NCBI GenBank assembly: GCA_034769895.1
Contig: CM068367.1
Coordinates: 118,891,927-118,955,926 of the forward strand
Direction of reading: 5' to 3'
Length of the DNA stretch: 64,000 nucleotides
Origin: Magicicada septendecula
Lineage: Eukaryota; Arthropoda; Insecta; Hemiptera; Cicadidae
How positions within the stretch are numbered: the first letter of the stretch is position 1; each line of letters begins with the position of its first letter. The translations under genes and the position numbers were made by a program. The notes under the pieces are model-generated. The model saw only the letters and a program-made list of their open reading frames with translations. It had not been told where the DNA came from and ran no database searches. Below are positions 11,385 through 22,984 of this stretch, piece by piece.

Positions 11385-12103
11385 TAGTTCATTTAGTGAC
11401 GTGGCAATTAGTAAGTTCTGACGCACCACTTAGGTTACTTCCTGTTCGTAAGGATTTTTAATTTCCCACTTAAATTTGTTTTCATCTAGTCCTTTGTGTG
11501 TGGTGTATTTAATTGCAGAATACAATTTTAATTATTTTATTTTCACTGCACATTTAAAATTCTAACTAAAGATTAAAAATGCGTTCTTGTGGGTTCTAGA
11601 ATGTTTTGAGAGTACAGCAATGACGTGAAGTTTTATATTCTAAATCAGTTTTTAAAGTATGTTCACTTGAAATGGACCGACCATAGTGTAGATGAAATTT
11701 ATATCGTTAAGTAACAGTGAACATTGGGGTAAGAAAATACCATGGGGTAAATTTATGTACCTTTGTACAATAAATGGTAGTTAGGCAGAGGCAGAGTTGC
11801 CAGGGACAAAGTTATTCCCTGTACGTCTGTACAGTGGAATTTCCTATTAACAGTTATTGGTAATTCGCGCGCACAAATACACTATTCCGACTTGATAATA
11901 TAAATTGTATTGAAATTCAGTGCGGTCTTCAGCGGGTGGGAGGAGGCGGTGACACAATACAGAGAATGAACGGTTTGCGGTAAGATGTAAGAACGGTCGC
12001 TTCTACAATTCGGCCTGTCCCACACCCTGCAACGACAACACCTCTGTGACCTTTGTTCGTTGTGTGCTACCTCCTCCTGACACTAACTTTCGACTATTCT
12101 GTT

Positions 12104-12106
<3 letters not shown>
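11385..12106. other. Gene-free stretch
   Basis: AT-rich DNA; nothing recognised. Confidence 0.45.

Positions 12107-12164
<58 letters not shown>
12107..12164. repeat. (TC)n microsatellite
   Basis: 29 uninterrupted TC units. Confidence 0.98.
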
Positions 12165-12166
<2 letters not shown>

Positions 12167-12419
12167 CGTCTCTTCATCCGCGGGCGCGGGCGCGTGTGTT
12201 TAATTATTGTGATTTAGTAAGTTAGAACTTTTTATAAAGCATCTCGGTGCTTTCGAGAACTTGTGACTTCATCAGTACAGTACGACACTAATAAAAAACT
12301 TTTTTAATTATATATGTGTATATAATATGCGTGCATGAATGTTAGTATGTTGGTAGTTAAATTGAATAATTTATTATTTTACTTTAAATAGTATGACAGT
12401 TATTTTAAATCATCTTTAT

Positions 12420-13030
12420 ATGACCCTTTTCCCTCTCAGCGTCGGGTAGTCGGGAGCCTCTGTCTATCGTCTCCTGTCCATTCACGTAGTCTTCATTTCC
12501 TGTAAACTCTTCCCGCTGTCCTGTCCCAGTTTCTTAGTGTATGACTGATGTGTCACCATTGGTCTTCCACTTGATCTCTGTGTACTTCAGGGAACTGTTT
12601 TATTTTTCTTGCTTCATCTGCCATACTTGCATGTCCCAACCACTTCAATTGCCTCACTTCCATTAGGGAGGGGGAGACTTTACTCCCGAACTTCGCGTGT
12701 TCGTCTCATTTCTAATGCGATCTCTCCGTGTTTTTCCCGTTATTCGCCTGACAAACCTCATCTCTGCTGTTGGTATTCTATTTCCTGCTTGTCAAAGGCA
12801 GTCCAACTTTCTGCCCCATACATTGTTGTTGGTGGATATACAGATTTAAATATTTATAGTTTTGCTTTCTTACCCATTTCTGTTTTCCTATAAGCGTGTT
12901 GTTTATTGTCTAATGTATAGAGTTTGCTTCGATTTGATACTTCGTGATCTGTTCTCCCATACCTATTAAACACCTCACGAATATTCCACATTCCTTGACT
13001 TGAACCAGCTGTTCCTCATCACAAGAGCAA
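12420..13030 (-). pseudogene. Decayed RTE-like RT C-terminal region
   Basis: Reading the minus strand with frame changes gives, in order, an ITKYQIEANSI-like piece, GQKVGLPLTSRK, then AEMRFVRRITGKTRRDRIRNE, then EVRQLKWLGHASMADEA. The A-E-M-R-F-x-R-R-x-x-G-x-T-R-x-D-R-I-R-N-E block and the L-K-W-L-G-H block are classic for the region downstream of the palm in these reverse transcriptases. At least three frameshifts or stops separate the pieces. No palm active site survives. Old, 5'-truncated copy. Confidence 0.65.
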
Positions 13031-13039
13031 TTTTTAAAA

Positions 13040-14560
13040 ATAAATACCTGAATTTTTGTAATTGAATAATAATAGTAATAATAATAAATATTATTATTTT
13101 TGGTACTTGTGTTTTGTGTGTATTTGTGAGATAATTATTCATTTATTATTAAAGTGAACTCGGTATGTGTAATCGGTTGGGAATCGGTCTGCTATTTTTA
13201 TGAGTTTTGTAAAACAAAGGTTTTCCAAGACGTGCATTTTTTGTACGTAATTTGTATTGATTTTATAGATTTGATATTTTATGAATCAAAGAAAATGTGT
13301 TTTGTAATTACAGTATAATGCATGTTGTTGTGTTACTACTCCTGTATGCTGTCAGTTTAAGATAAGGTTTTTTGAGTTGAAGGTACCGATGTTTAAGGGC
13401 CAGGTTTCCCTGGCTGCCCACATACACTTATGGCATTTGGGCATTCCATTTCGTATATATCGGTTTTGTTTAGATGATCATTGTCATTATTTGTAGTAAT
13501 ATGTTTGCTCGTTTTCACGTTAGGCCTATATCCATTTAGAATGTTCATATTTTATGTGTGTTATGGTTAATATTATATTATGGAAACCCACGTTGCATTG
13601 AAATTGTTGTTTACTCAGTTGTTGTGTATGTTATCGGTGTGTTATCGTTATCATGTAACTTTATTTTTTTGTTCAGTTTTTTGTGCGTAGTTGCTTTATT
13701 ATAAATACACAAAAAATTAAAATTTCTTTCGATTGGTAGACTCAGTTTCACCAGAGTTTGGCCAACATCTACATCGGCGTCTTACATTTTATTTTTACAT
13801 AGCAGGACGCGACTGAAGGAAAGTGAAATCATGAAAACAATATTTAGACGCAGGAATTCGCCAATAATTCTCAGACTGTATCTTGTGTGAGTTACGCACG
13901 CACGTCTTGAATTATCGTTTTGCGCAAGTAACGGCGGCCAGATACCATCATCCCCCTTTTAACACGTCGTCGTCGCAAAACTCCATCCCCTTCCGACACT
14001 GCGGAACCAAACAGTTTAGCATAACTCAGGCCGACCGACCCTATTGTGCGTACAATATAATAATTTCTGATCTTGGCCGCCGTCCAGAACAATATTCATC
14101 ATATCAGTGTAAAACACTGTACACCGGTTACTGCCAAAATCGTTGAAATTAATCCGCAGTCCACAATAGACTACGTGTTCTCCTAGAACCGTTGTTAAGA
14201 CTCCCTACTCGTACGCGCTCCTACATACGGATGCACAAATTGTGTACTGCGGCAGACAGGCTTTTACAATTCTTCAGCTTTCTTGTCTATTGTATGTTTT
14301 ATAAGCAGTACGGCGGATGGGTATCGGGTGGTATTGACTGACTGCGGAAGAGCAGTATCTATGTGACACGACTCTCTGGTTAGGTCGTACGTTTGTATAG
14401 ATACCTAATAATGAAAACTATAGTACCTAGATCAACTGTGTCACGATGTTACAGTGATGCAATGATCACAAAGAAGAGTTTTCTTGCCAATAATTAAAAA
14501 TCATTCAATATTAATTTTTGTTTATTTCTGACTGGTCTACATCAAATTCCCCCTTTACGT
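13040..14560. other. Gene-free stretch
   Basis: AT-rich, with short ATT/AAT repeats near 13065-13100 and one TAGGCCTA at 13521-13528. ORFs at 13883-14146 overlap on opposite strands and look random. Confidence 0.4.
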
Positions 14561-14564
14561 ATAT

Positions 14565-15350
14565 TGTTACGACGGTCTGACGGATTGTCCTATGAAAACA
14601 AAATACATACACCAATGAATTCACTAATCACCAGCTTTAGTTAGTCACAAATAACAATGTGAAATTAATAAGGTTCTCTCGTGCAGTAATTCAAGTTAAA
14701 CTTGTCTACACGCAATATTAATGTCAACTATTAAAGAGTTCCGCACTAATTATAACATAGTAATCACTTTCCACATACCTTTGAAAGGTAAAATTACGAA
14801 ATCACAGTTGCGCCGGTTTGTACACGTTTAGAGGACGGAAGGGGATAGACTTCCAGAACAACTGTATGAGGCAAGAATTGTTGGTAGAAGACCCAGGAGT
14901 CGGAGAAGAGTGACTTGGAAGGACAATGTGAGGTGCTCTCTGCAGGGGCTGGGAGTTCAGTGGAATGAAGCCAAGGACACGGTATGATGCAGAAACCACG
15001 GTAGCGAATCCTTTGCTCAACCTCTACACCTTGCGGTAGAAGAGGATTGGAATAATAATAAGGAGAATCACGTTCCACAATCACTTGATCCACACTCTAC
15101 AATCTCGCCAGGTGTAACTAACTTCTAAGCGGCCTGCTGTTGCTTATATAGGTCCCGCAGGTGTTCCAGAATAAATTTCCTTTTTTTTGGCGGCGTGCCA
15201 GCATAATTTGCGTAGTTACAAGTGCTTTCGAACAGTCTGGAGTGATACGTCAGAGGACGGCCTTCACACAGACGCCACACGCTGGGCCAGTCGAGAAGCG
15301 GTAGATCGATACTCTCGTCTTTTGGAGAAGGTTCCGTAATTGTCGTAGCA
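14565..15350 (-). mobile_element. Gypsy-like LTR with a nested retrotransposon fragment
   Basis: The minus-strand LTR starts TGCTACGACAATTACGG (compare TGTTACGACATTACAGG at 56967) and ends CCGTCGTAACA, preceded on the plus strand by ATAT (14561-14564). A TATATAAG box and AGTTAGTT-like initiator are near 15130-15150. The U5-side sequence (14565-14790) matches the other copies closely. Between about 14800 and 15020 the match is broken by RT-tail-like DNA. On the plus-strand right side the LTR runs into a CA/GT microsatellite, so the matching target duplication cannot be seen. Confidence 0.65.
14806..15000 (+). pseudogene. Small RT-tail fragment nested in the LTR
   Basis: Plus-strand reading gives GRRPRSRRRVTWKDNVRCS and then LQGLGVQWNEAKDT. 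The G-R-R-P-R-x-R-x-x-x-x-W-x-D-x-V...G-V-x-W pattern is the final Arg/Trp block of an RTE-like polyprotein. It sits inside an LTR, implying a later insertion into it or a chimeric LTR. Confidence 0.45.
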
Positions 15351-15372
15351 CACGCACACACACATATAAAAA

Positions 15373-15399
15373 TGTGTGTGTGTGTGTGTGTGTGTGTGT
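15373..15399. repeat. (TG)n microsatellite
   Basis: About 13 TG units directly next to the LTR end. Confidence 0.9.
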
Positions 15400-15706
15400 T
15401 TTGGTCGTAGGTAAATCACCATGCTTGGGAAATTTATGTTGAATACGCCGTGGCAGCAAAAAGACTAATGAATGAAGAGTTAAGTAGTGTAACCCCTCTT
15501 TCCTTTTTATGCTGTATATAAATTTTTTTTTTGTATTTTATCTTGTTTTTTGTACTTATATTTTTTTTGAAAGAGAAGCCACAAGTTATTTAAAACTAGG
15601 CCGGAGCCTAGAGAAGTCAAAAATGTGCTGGGTCCAGTATGACGGGACTTGCAATGAAACTCGGCTGTAATATAACAACAACTTTTATTTTGCCCCCATA
15701 ATTCGT

Positions 15707-15710
<4 letters not shown>

Positions 15711-15747
<37 letters not shown>
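15711..15747. repeat. (TA)n microsatellite
   Basis: About 18 TA units. Confidence 0.95.
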
Positions 15748-15749
<2 letters not shown>

Positions 15750-16343
15750 TGCAAATCACATCGTTATCACATATCCAGGGCAATAGCCCTCAAAATACAT
15801 AATAAACAAATAATTTTCATATCCTTAATCGTGTCAAGACAATGGCTTCCTATCCCTATAAACATATATATATATATCAGGTAACATTCGGTAATTATGT
15901 AACTCCCCCCCTTTTTGTTACTAATACTTAACATTGACAACACGTACAGAAACATAAAGACACAATACACATATTATAAACACCTAATACCCTTGGAATA
16001 CACATGCTCAACAGGCAGTGTTTCTACAGAGCCCTAAAACCGGCAATCATAAATGTTCGCCCTTCAGTCACCGTCATTCATCAATTTCCATTAATTTAAA
16101 TAATTAAGAAAAACCCCCGAAAGGATGATAATCACTCTCAAAGCATAAAGAGACCGGACTGCCCATATGTATAGATAGCATCGGATAATTGGCCCACTAC
16201 GAGCATATGAAATCTTTAAGTTTCTTCAACAGCATAAAATAAAAAAAAATAAAAAAAACTTCATCACCTGATTTTAAGCAATTGTTATGCGTTTATAAAA
16301 TGTTAATTTGTTTTACAAATTCAGATGGATTCATGTATCAGTA

Positions 16344-16453
16344 CAGTATATGCTTTTACAAGGTAGAAAAAATTAATCAGTATATGCTTTTACAAGTAAA
16401 AAGAATTAATCAGTATATGCTTTTACAAGGTGAAAAATTAATCAGTATATGCC
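16344..16453. repeat. Tandem repeat, three-plus units of 32-34 bp
   Basis: CAGTATATGCTTTTACAAG begins units at 16344, 16378 and 16411, and a partial fourth unit begins at 16443. Unit lengths are 34, 33 and 32, differing in the A-rich spacer before ATTAAT. Confidence 0.9.
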
Positions 16454-18279
16454 CAGAAAAATATGAAAGTCTTTTCTGTTAAAGCCGGATGGCTGTATAT
16501 AAAGGAGTTTATAATAACTGACTGTTGTATCCTAGCAGATGTGGGAGCGCGCCAGCCTGTACTTAACCATGTGTGACAGGAATCAAACCTGCCTTAAACT
16601 GCATGAACATGTGCCTGGCAAAAACTATGTCCCCTTTTATCCCCCGAAAACAGCCTAAAAAAAAGAAACGCAACCCCCCCAGCCCTTACATGTTAACCCT
16701 AAAATGAAATTAAAATATAAACCCCGTTCTGAACCAGCCGGAACAGAACCCCTAACATGTGACATAAATTTTGTAGTAGGCAGAGTAATGACTATTGGCC
16801 ATATATGAAAATAATTAAGTGTAAAAAAAATCTCTAGCACGCTCCCCCAGTGCAGCACACAATTACAAACATAGTACTTAGTTTTAGGAAGTTAAATTAT
16901 TAAAGTCACATAATGTTCACAATGAATGTTCAGCTGACACACCCCAGAGCAGACTGTCTAGCCGCGTGGGCACATGGTTTCAAATGAAATATAAATTGTA
17001 CATCAGGAGCACGGCATGCCCGGCCAACGGAAAATAAAAGAGTTCATATCACCTTAATTATGAGCATGAGAAGCATCTTGAGTTGGTTCACCAGACTCCC
17101 TCCTCCGAACAGGTGTGTATATGATGGTTCATGGCTGATGAAGATGGAGTTCTATCAGCAAGACCAGCATCTCCGGCTTTAGGCGAGAACCCTGGGAATT
17201 CATAAAATTAGAAATGCTGTTCATAAAAAAATGTCCACCCAAGTTCCCAGGTAAGTAACCTCAGAACGGGCCTTCAACCAACTCAAGATAAAAGCACAAA
17301 GTTTCGGTTATTATTTCTTTGCAAATTGCTTAAAGAGTAATAAAGTCTACCATGGGATGATTAATTCAAAAAAATAAAAAGATATTATTAAAAGGCGTAG
17401 AGTACAAGTCACTTGCACGAGCTCTTAACACGCGCCGACAGAATCCAACAGGTTAGATTGCCACGTGGTGGCACAATTATTGCAATTTGCCAAAAAATGA
17501 TCACATTCAAGGCACTCACAGTTGCACACAATTAAAATATTAATAGTGTTTCCTCTAAGGGTGGTCTCACAAGTTATTTTTACTGCCATAATTAATTAAA
17601 AAGAACACGCGTGCAGTCTGTTGCCTGCACGTGCACAATTCAACTCCATGCCTACGCACTGACTTTAGCTTATAATTTATATAACGCTCTATCCAACAAT
17701 TACAGTGACTCTTATATTATAATAATCATAAAAAGAATATGAGCTGTCTATACTGAACGTTAAATAAATCTTTTAAGGCACACACTGCCCGGTCGCACCA
17801 AACCATTCGTCTTTCTCATACGGCTGTATAAATTTCGTTAATTAAATTTAATTATTTTTGACTCACACAATAAGATGCTATGATCACTTACCGGGAAGTC
17901 TCGTAAATTTAGCCTGCCATCAGAGTAGAAGAAACAACTGCGTAGTACAATCTGTTCGGATCAGGAGTCTGATGTTTCTCTGAGTGCCGGTCTGTGACTG
18001 AATTCAGCAGTTACGCTTCAACAAAAAGGCCCACTGAATGCGCGCGCCGCTTCAACGGTGCCGTCCAGATCTCGTCGCTTTAACTGACCCTTGCGTTCGC
18101 GTTATTTTAAAATTAATTTTCTAAAACCTTCGACAGCCGGGTTAGGCAAACACCGGCACAGTAGAAACTAGGATATCCCAGAAGGGCCGGTAGCTGTAAA
18201 TGAGTCTCGCTGTGGTGATGTGGATGATAATGATGATGATGATCGCAATCGAACTGCCTTTCAAGGTAACAACCAAACT

Positions 18280-19225
18280 GGAACAGGTTATATTATTTAG
18301 AGAATTAAAAACAGTAAATTGAGGTGAGGGACGGAGAACATTTGGCTAGGCGGGAATATTGGCAGATAGTCACAGCGACATAGTCTACAATAGAGTCTAC
18401 GAGATCCTGATTCAATATATAGGGTGATTCGTTTTAGTTATTATGAGACAGTGAATTGGATAAGCCATCAGAATTGTTCAGAGTCGCTGTGAAATAACTG
18501 TGCGGGCATTCGCACAGCAGCCAGTTACTGAAGACGACGATGATAATGATGTGTGCGTGTGAGGAGGGGATGGAGGTGCAAGTAGAGATAGCGGCGATGA
18601 ATGTGGTGTGTACATACTCGTGGGTGTTTGCGTGCTATTTGTTGGTGTCGGCGAGGTGAGGAGACCAGGAGTCATAAAAAGAAACAGTTAAATCTATTTG
18701 CGAGACACAATATACTTTATAGGGTGCTGACTGGTAGGCTACGTTTCCAGCGCGACAATAAACTGCCGCCTAGCAACCGTTTGACGGGTTGGCGTTGAGC
18801 GACGACATACGGTCGCAGCGAGGTTTGCACGAGAATGACATGGTAATAACGATTCTAACAGTAACGTTCTTGTCGACAAACCTCTGGCCTGATACTGCTT
18901 GCCACTTTATGCTAGACCTATGGTATGTAATGTAAAGATCACACCTACTGCTCATATTACGGGATCCAACTTTTTATTGCATTTTCGTCACGTATTATTA
19001 TTGACATTGTAAAAGTCTGAGAACCGTTTTATATAAATTCCGAGGGTCACGAGTATACAGTACGATGGAGCGTATTTAATTAACCCTTTTCTCTTCCTGA
19101 GTTTGAGTATTATAACAATATAATATTGTTGTAATCCATAAGTCGAATACGGTTGTGAAATGATAGAATTCACAAAGAAACAGAAACCGCCAAGAAATTT
19201 ATTGACGAGAGTATTTCAGCCGGTG
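18280..19225. other. Gene-free stretch
   Basis: Contains a GATGATGATGAT run (18220-18242 just upstream) and GT-rich and GA-rich patches. ORFs at 18478-18955 are of low complexity or random. Confidence 0.4.
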
Positions 19226-19229
19226 GCTG

Positions 19230-19545
19230 TGAAATCTGAGAGGCAACAAGAAGAACAAAAAATCGTGTAAAGGGAATGGAGATGGTTTACTGGTACGGTT
19301 TAGCTGAAATTTCAAGTAGGCTACAGAACACTGAACAAATCAGGAAGTTAAATATGTTATGCAGGTGCGTCAGAATATTCTAGACACAGTAACTCCACAA
19401 TAATCTGATGTGGTATGGCCACCTCCAAAGGGTGGTCTGGAAATAGACACCAAATGGAACAAGGAAGAGGGGACGTGTAAGAAGTTGGAAAATTGAAAAA
19501 GCGCTCCAGCAGAATGTTTGACGTAGCTAAGACGGCTCTGATCCC
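19230..19545 (+). pseudogene. Decayed RTE-like RT tail
   Basis: The plus strand reads NLMWYGHLQRVVWK, then TPNGTRKRGRVRSWKIEKAL. The (L/M)-x-W-Y-G-H-x-x-R block followed by G-x-R-K-R-G-R-x-R-x-W is the standard C-terminal signature of RTE/CR1-like polyproteins. Stops interrupt it and no catalytic motif is present. It ends against a C-run and the TC microsatellite. Confidence 0.55.
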
Positions 19546-19550
19546 CCCCC

Positions 19551-19620
<70 letters not shown>
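19551..19620. repeat. (CT)n microsatellite
   Basis: About 35 CT units with one TT interruption near 19565. It separates two RT fragments. Confidence 0.97.
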
Positions 19621-19624
<4 letters not shown>

Positions 19625-19625
<1 letters not shown>

Positions 19626-20345
19626 AACGTACATAGATGACGTTCTACACGAGTGGATGAATTGTTTACCATTTTATAATTACGGAGATTCCAGGAGTGT
19701 CATTACCTTGCTTTTTTGCTGACGACCAGGTCGTCGTATCTAATTACGAAGATACTTTACTGAGAGCATTGCACGACCTTCATAAAATAATTCAGGAATA
19801 TAATTTAATTTTATCTGTTTAAAAATCCAAAGAAACTGCTTATTGTGGAGGATTTCCAGGCAGAACAAAATTAGTGATTGAAAATAGAACTGTTGAACAA
19901 GTTTCATCGTATAATTTCTTAGGATGCAATGTATCTTAGGGAGGGGATGGGGAGGTTGATGTATAGAGTAAGATAGAACGCTTTAACAGGATGAATGGCA
20001 CTCGCTATCAAGCGTACCTTAAGGAATAAAGTTAGTCCATAGACGTTATTAAAATTTTACACAGTGATGATCATTCCCAGGTGTCTATATGGTAGTGAAA
20101 CGCGGACAATGACGACTGCACTTGAAAGTCGACTGCAGAATGCAAAGATGAGGTTCCTTACATCAGTAGCCGTGTATACCGGGTTACATAGGAAAAGTAA
20201 TGAGGACATGAGTTAGCTGTCCGACCAGTGAAGGAATGTAGACAGAAATGTGTTGATCACGTAGAACGTATGGGACCCATCAAGAATACCACACCTAAGT
20301 GCAAAATATGTGTCTAAAGGTAGAAGAATTCTGGTACGACTGCTG
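19625..20345 (+). pseudogene. RT palm-to-thumb remnant with FADD motif
   Basis: Starts with TYIDDVLHEWMN, the Y-I-D-D-(I/V)-x-x-E-W segment between RT motifs B and C. It continues through PCFFADDQVVVSNYEDTLL at 19703-19759, where FADD (19715-19726) is the palm metal-binding motif. Further on, GGFPGRTKLVIENRTVEQV and SSYNFLGCNVS correspond to the 'K-x-x-V-M-x-F-x-G' and 'Y-x-Y-L-G' steps. Then GSETRTMTTALESRLQNAKM and RFLTSVAVYTG correspond to the thumb-side G-S-E-x-W-T and M-R-F-L blocks. Stops at several positions (for example after ILSV and NVS) and a frame change make it non-functional. It is one of the few copies retaining the active-site aspartates. Confidence 0.8.
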
Positions 20346-21090
20346 AGAAGATAATGAGATATTCAGTAAAATTATTTTCCATCATTTAGTCGCCAAAGGA
20401 GCAGAACAGAAGACAACTGAGGATGACCGCCGCAGCTGCAGTCGAAACGTTTCGATCGGCCCCAAGATAACTCCCGCCGTGAAAGCTTTAATGCTATGAT
20501 GGAGAGATCAGTTGTGAGGACGGACGACGTAAAAGGCTTTGAGCCTTGTACTTGTAAATAAGAAGAATAACACCGTAATGGATAGATAAAATTGGCGTTT
20601 TTTTCACATTGAGCGTAGAAGACAATCGCTGTTAGATTGATAGGTATACCCTTAAAAGGCTTAAAGTAGAGCAGGCTAGTCATTTGCTGTGGCGGTTTTC
20701 CGATGACGTCACGGTGGTGTCGCAACTGACTGTTTGTTGGACGGACAGCGTTGTGAAGTCCCATTACGACCCAGTACGGCTGGCATTGATGCGATTAAAA
20801 AGAAATGTCAGCTTTTTTTGTGAGGTGGCGACAATGGTAGTAGGAAGCCTGTAAAACTGTGTTAATCGCATTAGATTCGGGTTGTGTCGTCGGTTAAGTC
20901 GTCGCCGAATCAGACAAACGTATTTTAACACTGGTAATACGTCACCGTTCGTTGAATAATATGCCGTCTATTGAATCGCTCGCAGACGAATCGGTTCGGC
21001 TTTCCACCGCCCCGGTTGATTGATCTAGTTCAGTGAACTGGATCTGTTTTGTCGTATAACATCATTGGGCCATTATCTTCCGAATATTTA
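20346..21090. other. Gene-free stretch with a GC-rich repeat-like segment
   Basis: A 130-codon minus ORF (20372-20764) is present but has no recognised domain. The plus strand at 20411-20452 has the CTGAGGATGACC...GTCGAAACG phrase common at the ends of some retroelements. Two TTAATCGCAT-like segments near 20795 and 20862 are not otherwise organised. Confidence 0.35.
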
Positions 21091-21775
21091 CTAACGATTT
21101 TTAGTATCACTTGCGGTTTTTAATTCGAATCTGCAAAGACTCTGGATTACAAATATCCTCAATTAAGGCCACGGCTTTTCGTCGAACTGATACCGTACGG
21201 GCAGAAATTGTTATAAACGGTACTGCTGTGGAACAAGTCAGCAATTTTGAATACTTGGGCTACAGTGTGTCTTATAATACAAGGAACGACGTTGTGAATA
21301 AGTTGCACAAGTTCAACCTTATGTGCGGGACTATCAGGCGAACTCTTAAGTCAGCAAGTAGAGAAACACGCCTAAAATTGTACAAGGTGATGGCCCTTCC
21401 CACACTTCTTTATGGGTCTGAGAATTGGACTTTATCCAAGCGGCTGAAATGAGATTTCTCAGGCACGTGGCAGGGTATACTCTCCGCGATCATAGAGGAA
21501 ACACAGATATACGGCAGGAACTGAATATTATGAGTATACTCGACAGGATTGCCCAGTATCGGCTGAATTGGTGGACATATCTTTGCCGAATGGCTGACTG
21601 CCGCATCCTCAAACAACTCTGGAACTATAAGCCGAAGGGACGGAGAGGTGTGGGGCGTCCGAGGAAGCGGTGGGGTGACCAGCTCTAGACTCTTCGACTG
21701 TTTTAAACCGGAACAAACTATCCTTGGTTTACTCCTTGAAGATGATGATGATGATGATGACTTGCGGTTTTCTTA
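21090..21775 (+). pseudogene. Non-LTR retrotransposon RT 3' part (family A)
   Basis: The best-preserved family A copy. The first frame (21111-21452) reads YLGYSVSYNTRNDVVNKL, then MCGTIRRTLKSASRETRLKL, then ALPTLLYGSENWTL. The second (21425-21688) reads IQAAEMRFLRHVAGYTL, then LNWWTYLCRMADCRILKQL, then PKGRRGVGRPRKRWGDQL. A small deletion between WTL and IQAAEM (residues kept in the 3.6 kb copy) breaks the frame. The enzyme's palm, including any YADD, is missing upstream, so the copy is 5'-truncated. The 3' end is a GATGATGATGATGATGA tail at about 21739-21761. Confidence 0.85.
21739..21761 (+). repeat. GAT-repeat 3' tail of family A element
   Basis: Short tandem GAT units immediately after the element's last coding block; equivalent tails occur at 23718-23735, 30713-30746 and 50204-50226. 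Confidence 0.7.
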
Positions 21776-21984
21776 AAACAATGATGGTTCAAGTGATATA
21801 CCATTGTCAGATTCGGAGATCGACCAATTTATTATCTCAGAACGGTATGATGGTTTTATGGGTCGATGGTTTTTTGCTGGACGTGTTATTCTAGGCATAA
21901 TAAAAAATAATTAACTAGACGTAATTCAGAAAACTACATACTTAACCACAAGGTCTATCAAATCATAAGAATGTAAAGCTGCTG

Positions 21985-22200
21985 GCGTTGCGCCTACTGT
22001 TATTTCCTTCTTCCAGAATATTGTGAATCCTACTGAAGGACTAAATCTTACTCTGTCTTGTACACCCTTATCTCGTCCATCTCTTTTCCTCGCTTCCTCA
22101 GTGCGTCTCATCTCTTCCTGCCACCCTATTCTTGGCCTGCCTCATACTTTTCCTCTTTTGTAGTGCCTCTTTTGTATTCATATATTTTTCTGCTTTTTTC
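21985..22200 (-). pseudogene. Weak RT-tail remnant
   Basis: Minus strand reads RPRIGWQEEMRRTEEARKRD, resembling the G-R-P-R-x-x-W-x-(D/E) end block of RTE-like proteins, followed by unrelated sequence. Too short and mutated for certainty. The downstream plus ORFs (22058-22425) are pyrimidine-rich shadows. Confidence 0.3.
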
Positions 22201-22737
22201 TACAAATCGTCTTAATTGTCCCACTCCCTTTTACTTCGTCACCTCCCCCTTCTGTTCCATTTCTACCGTATCTTTTGTTTTTATCTCAATCTTAGTCGGA
22301 ATGTTCATTTCTTATTCTCTTCGTTCTCGTTTGATCTTCCTTTTTTTTTAATTTCACGTCTGTATGGATTTTCGTATAGACCCATGGATGAGAATAATAA
22401 TTATAGTTTTGTAGTCATCGACTAAAAGTCAAATTCTCAAAAGGTATGTCACCACAACGACAGGAAAACAAAACGAGAGCTTTCAGTGTTACAAAGCGCA
22501 TACTTAGAAAATAGTAGGGTTATTTATGTAAAAGCAAAAATAAAATGTGTACGAATAATGTGAAAGTCAGCGTACTCTCTTTTGGTCTCAGATTGATTGG
22601 AACCCATCTCATAAATTGTTTTCACGACGTCTGGTCGAAATGGGGACCCACGCTGTCGTAATGGGTATCATAAGGCTACCGGAAAATCATAAAGTCTGGT
22701 CTATAGTAAACCTAAATATCACAAACGTATTAGAGGA

Positions 22738-22975
22738 GAGAGGAATGTGGATATTAGGACGGAACTAGGGGTTGACCCATTGTTGGAACAGCTAAGGAGC
22801 ATCAAAAGAAGGTGGTGTGAACATGTGGGAAGAATGGCGAGTGACAGGATTCCAGCCCCGCAATGGAATATAGACCGGTGGGAAGAGAGATGTAAGACGG
22901 CCGAGAGCGAAGTGGGTCCCGGAACAGGTTCAGGATGAGCCTAATCGTTGAGGTGATGATGGTGATGTATGAGAG
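22738..22975 (+). pseudogene. Non-LTR retrotransposon RT tail (family C)
   Basis: Reads NVDIRTELGVDPLLEQL, then IKRRWCEHVGRMASDRIPA. The R-T-E-L-G/x-V-x-x-L-x-x-x-I-x-x-x-(R)-x-x-W-x-(E/G)-H-(V/L)-x-R-M pattern is the usual post-palm segment. A near-identical copy lies at 49975-50230. The two share TGGGTCCC...GGTTCAGGA...GAGCCTAATC and then a GATGATGGTGATG tail. 5'-truncated. Confidence 0.75.
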
Positions 22976-22984
22976 GAGTAAGTT

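Larger units (their letters stand above)
15480..18270. other. Gene-free stretch of 2.8 kb with repeats
   Basis: No coding region supported. It holds a TA microsatellite (15711-15747), a 33-bp tandem repeat (16344-16453) and several poly-A and poly-C runs. The lack of any ORF of 70 codons and the C-runs on the plus strand (15905-15910, 16674-16681) suggest decayed repetitive DNA, but I cannot name it. Confidence 0.45.

Noticed and set aside
20411-20460. Hammerhead-ribozyme-like core (CTGAGGA ... GAAACG)
   Set aside because: The CTGANGA and GAAA pieces are present and a three-base stem II (GAC/GTC) can form, but the sequences that should make stem I do not pair, so no credible ribozyme.
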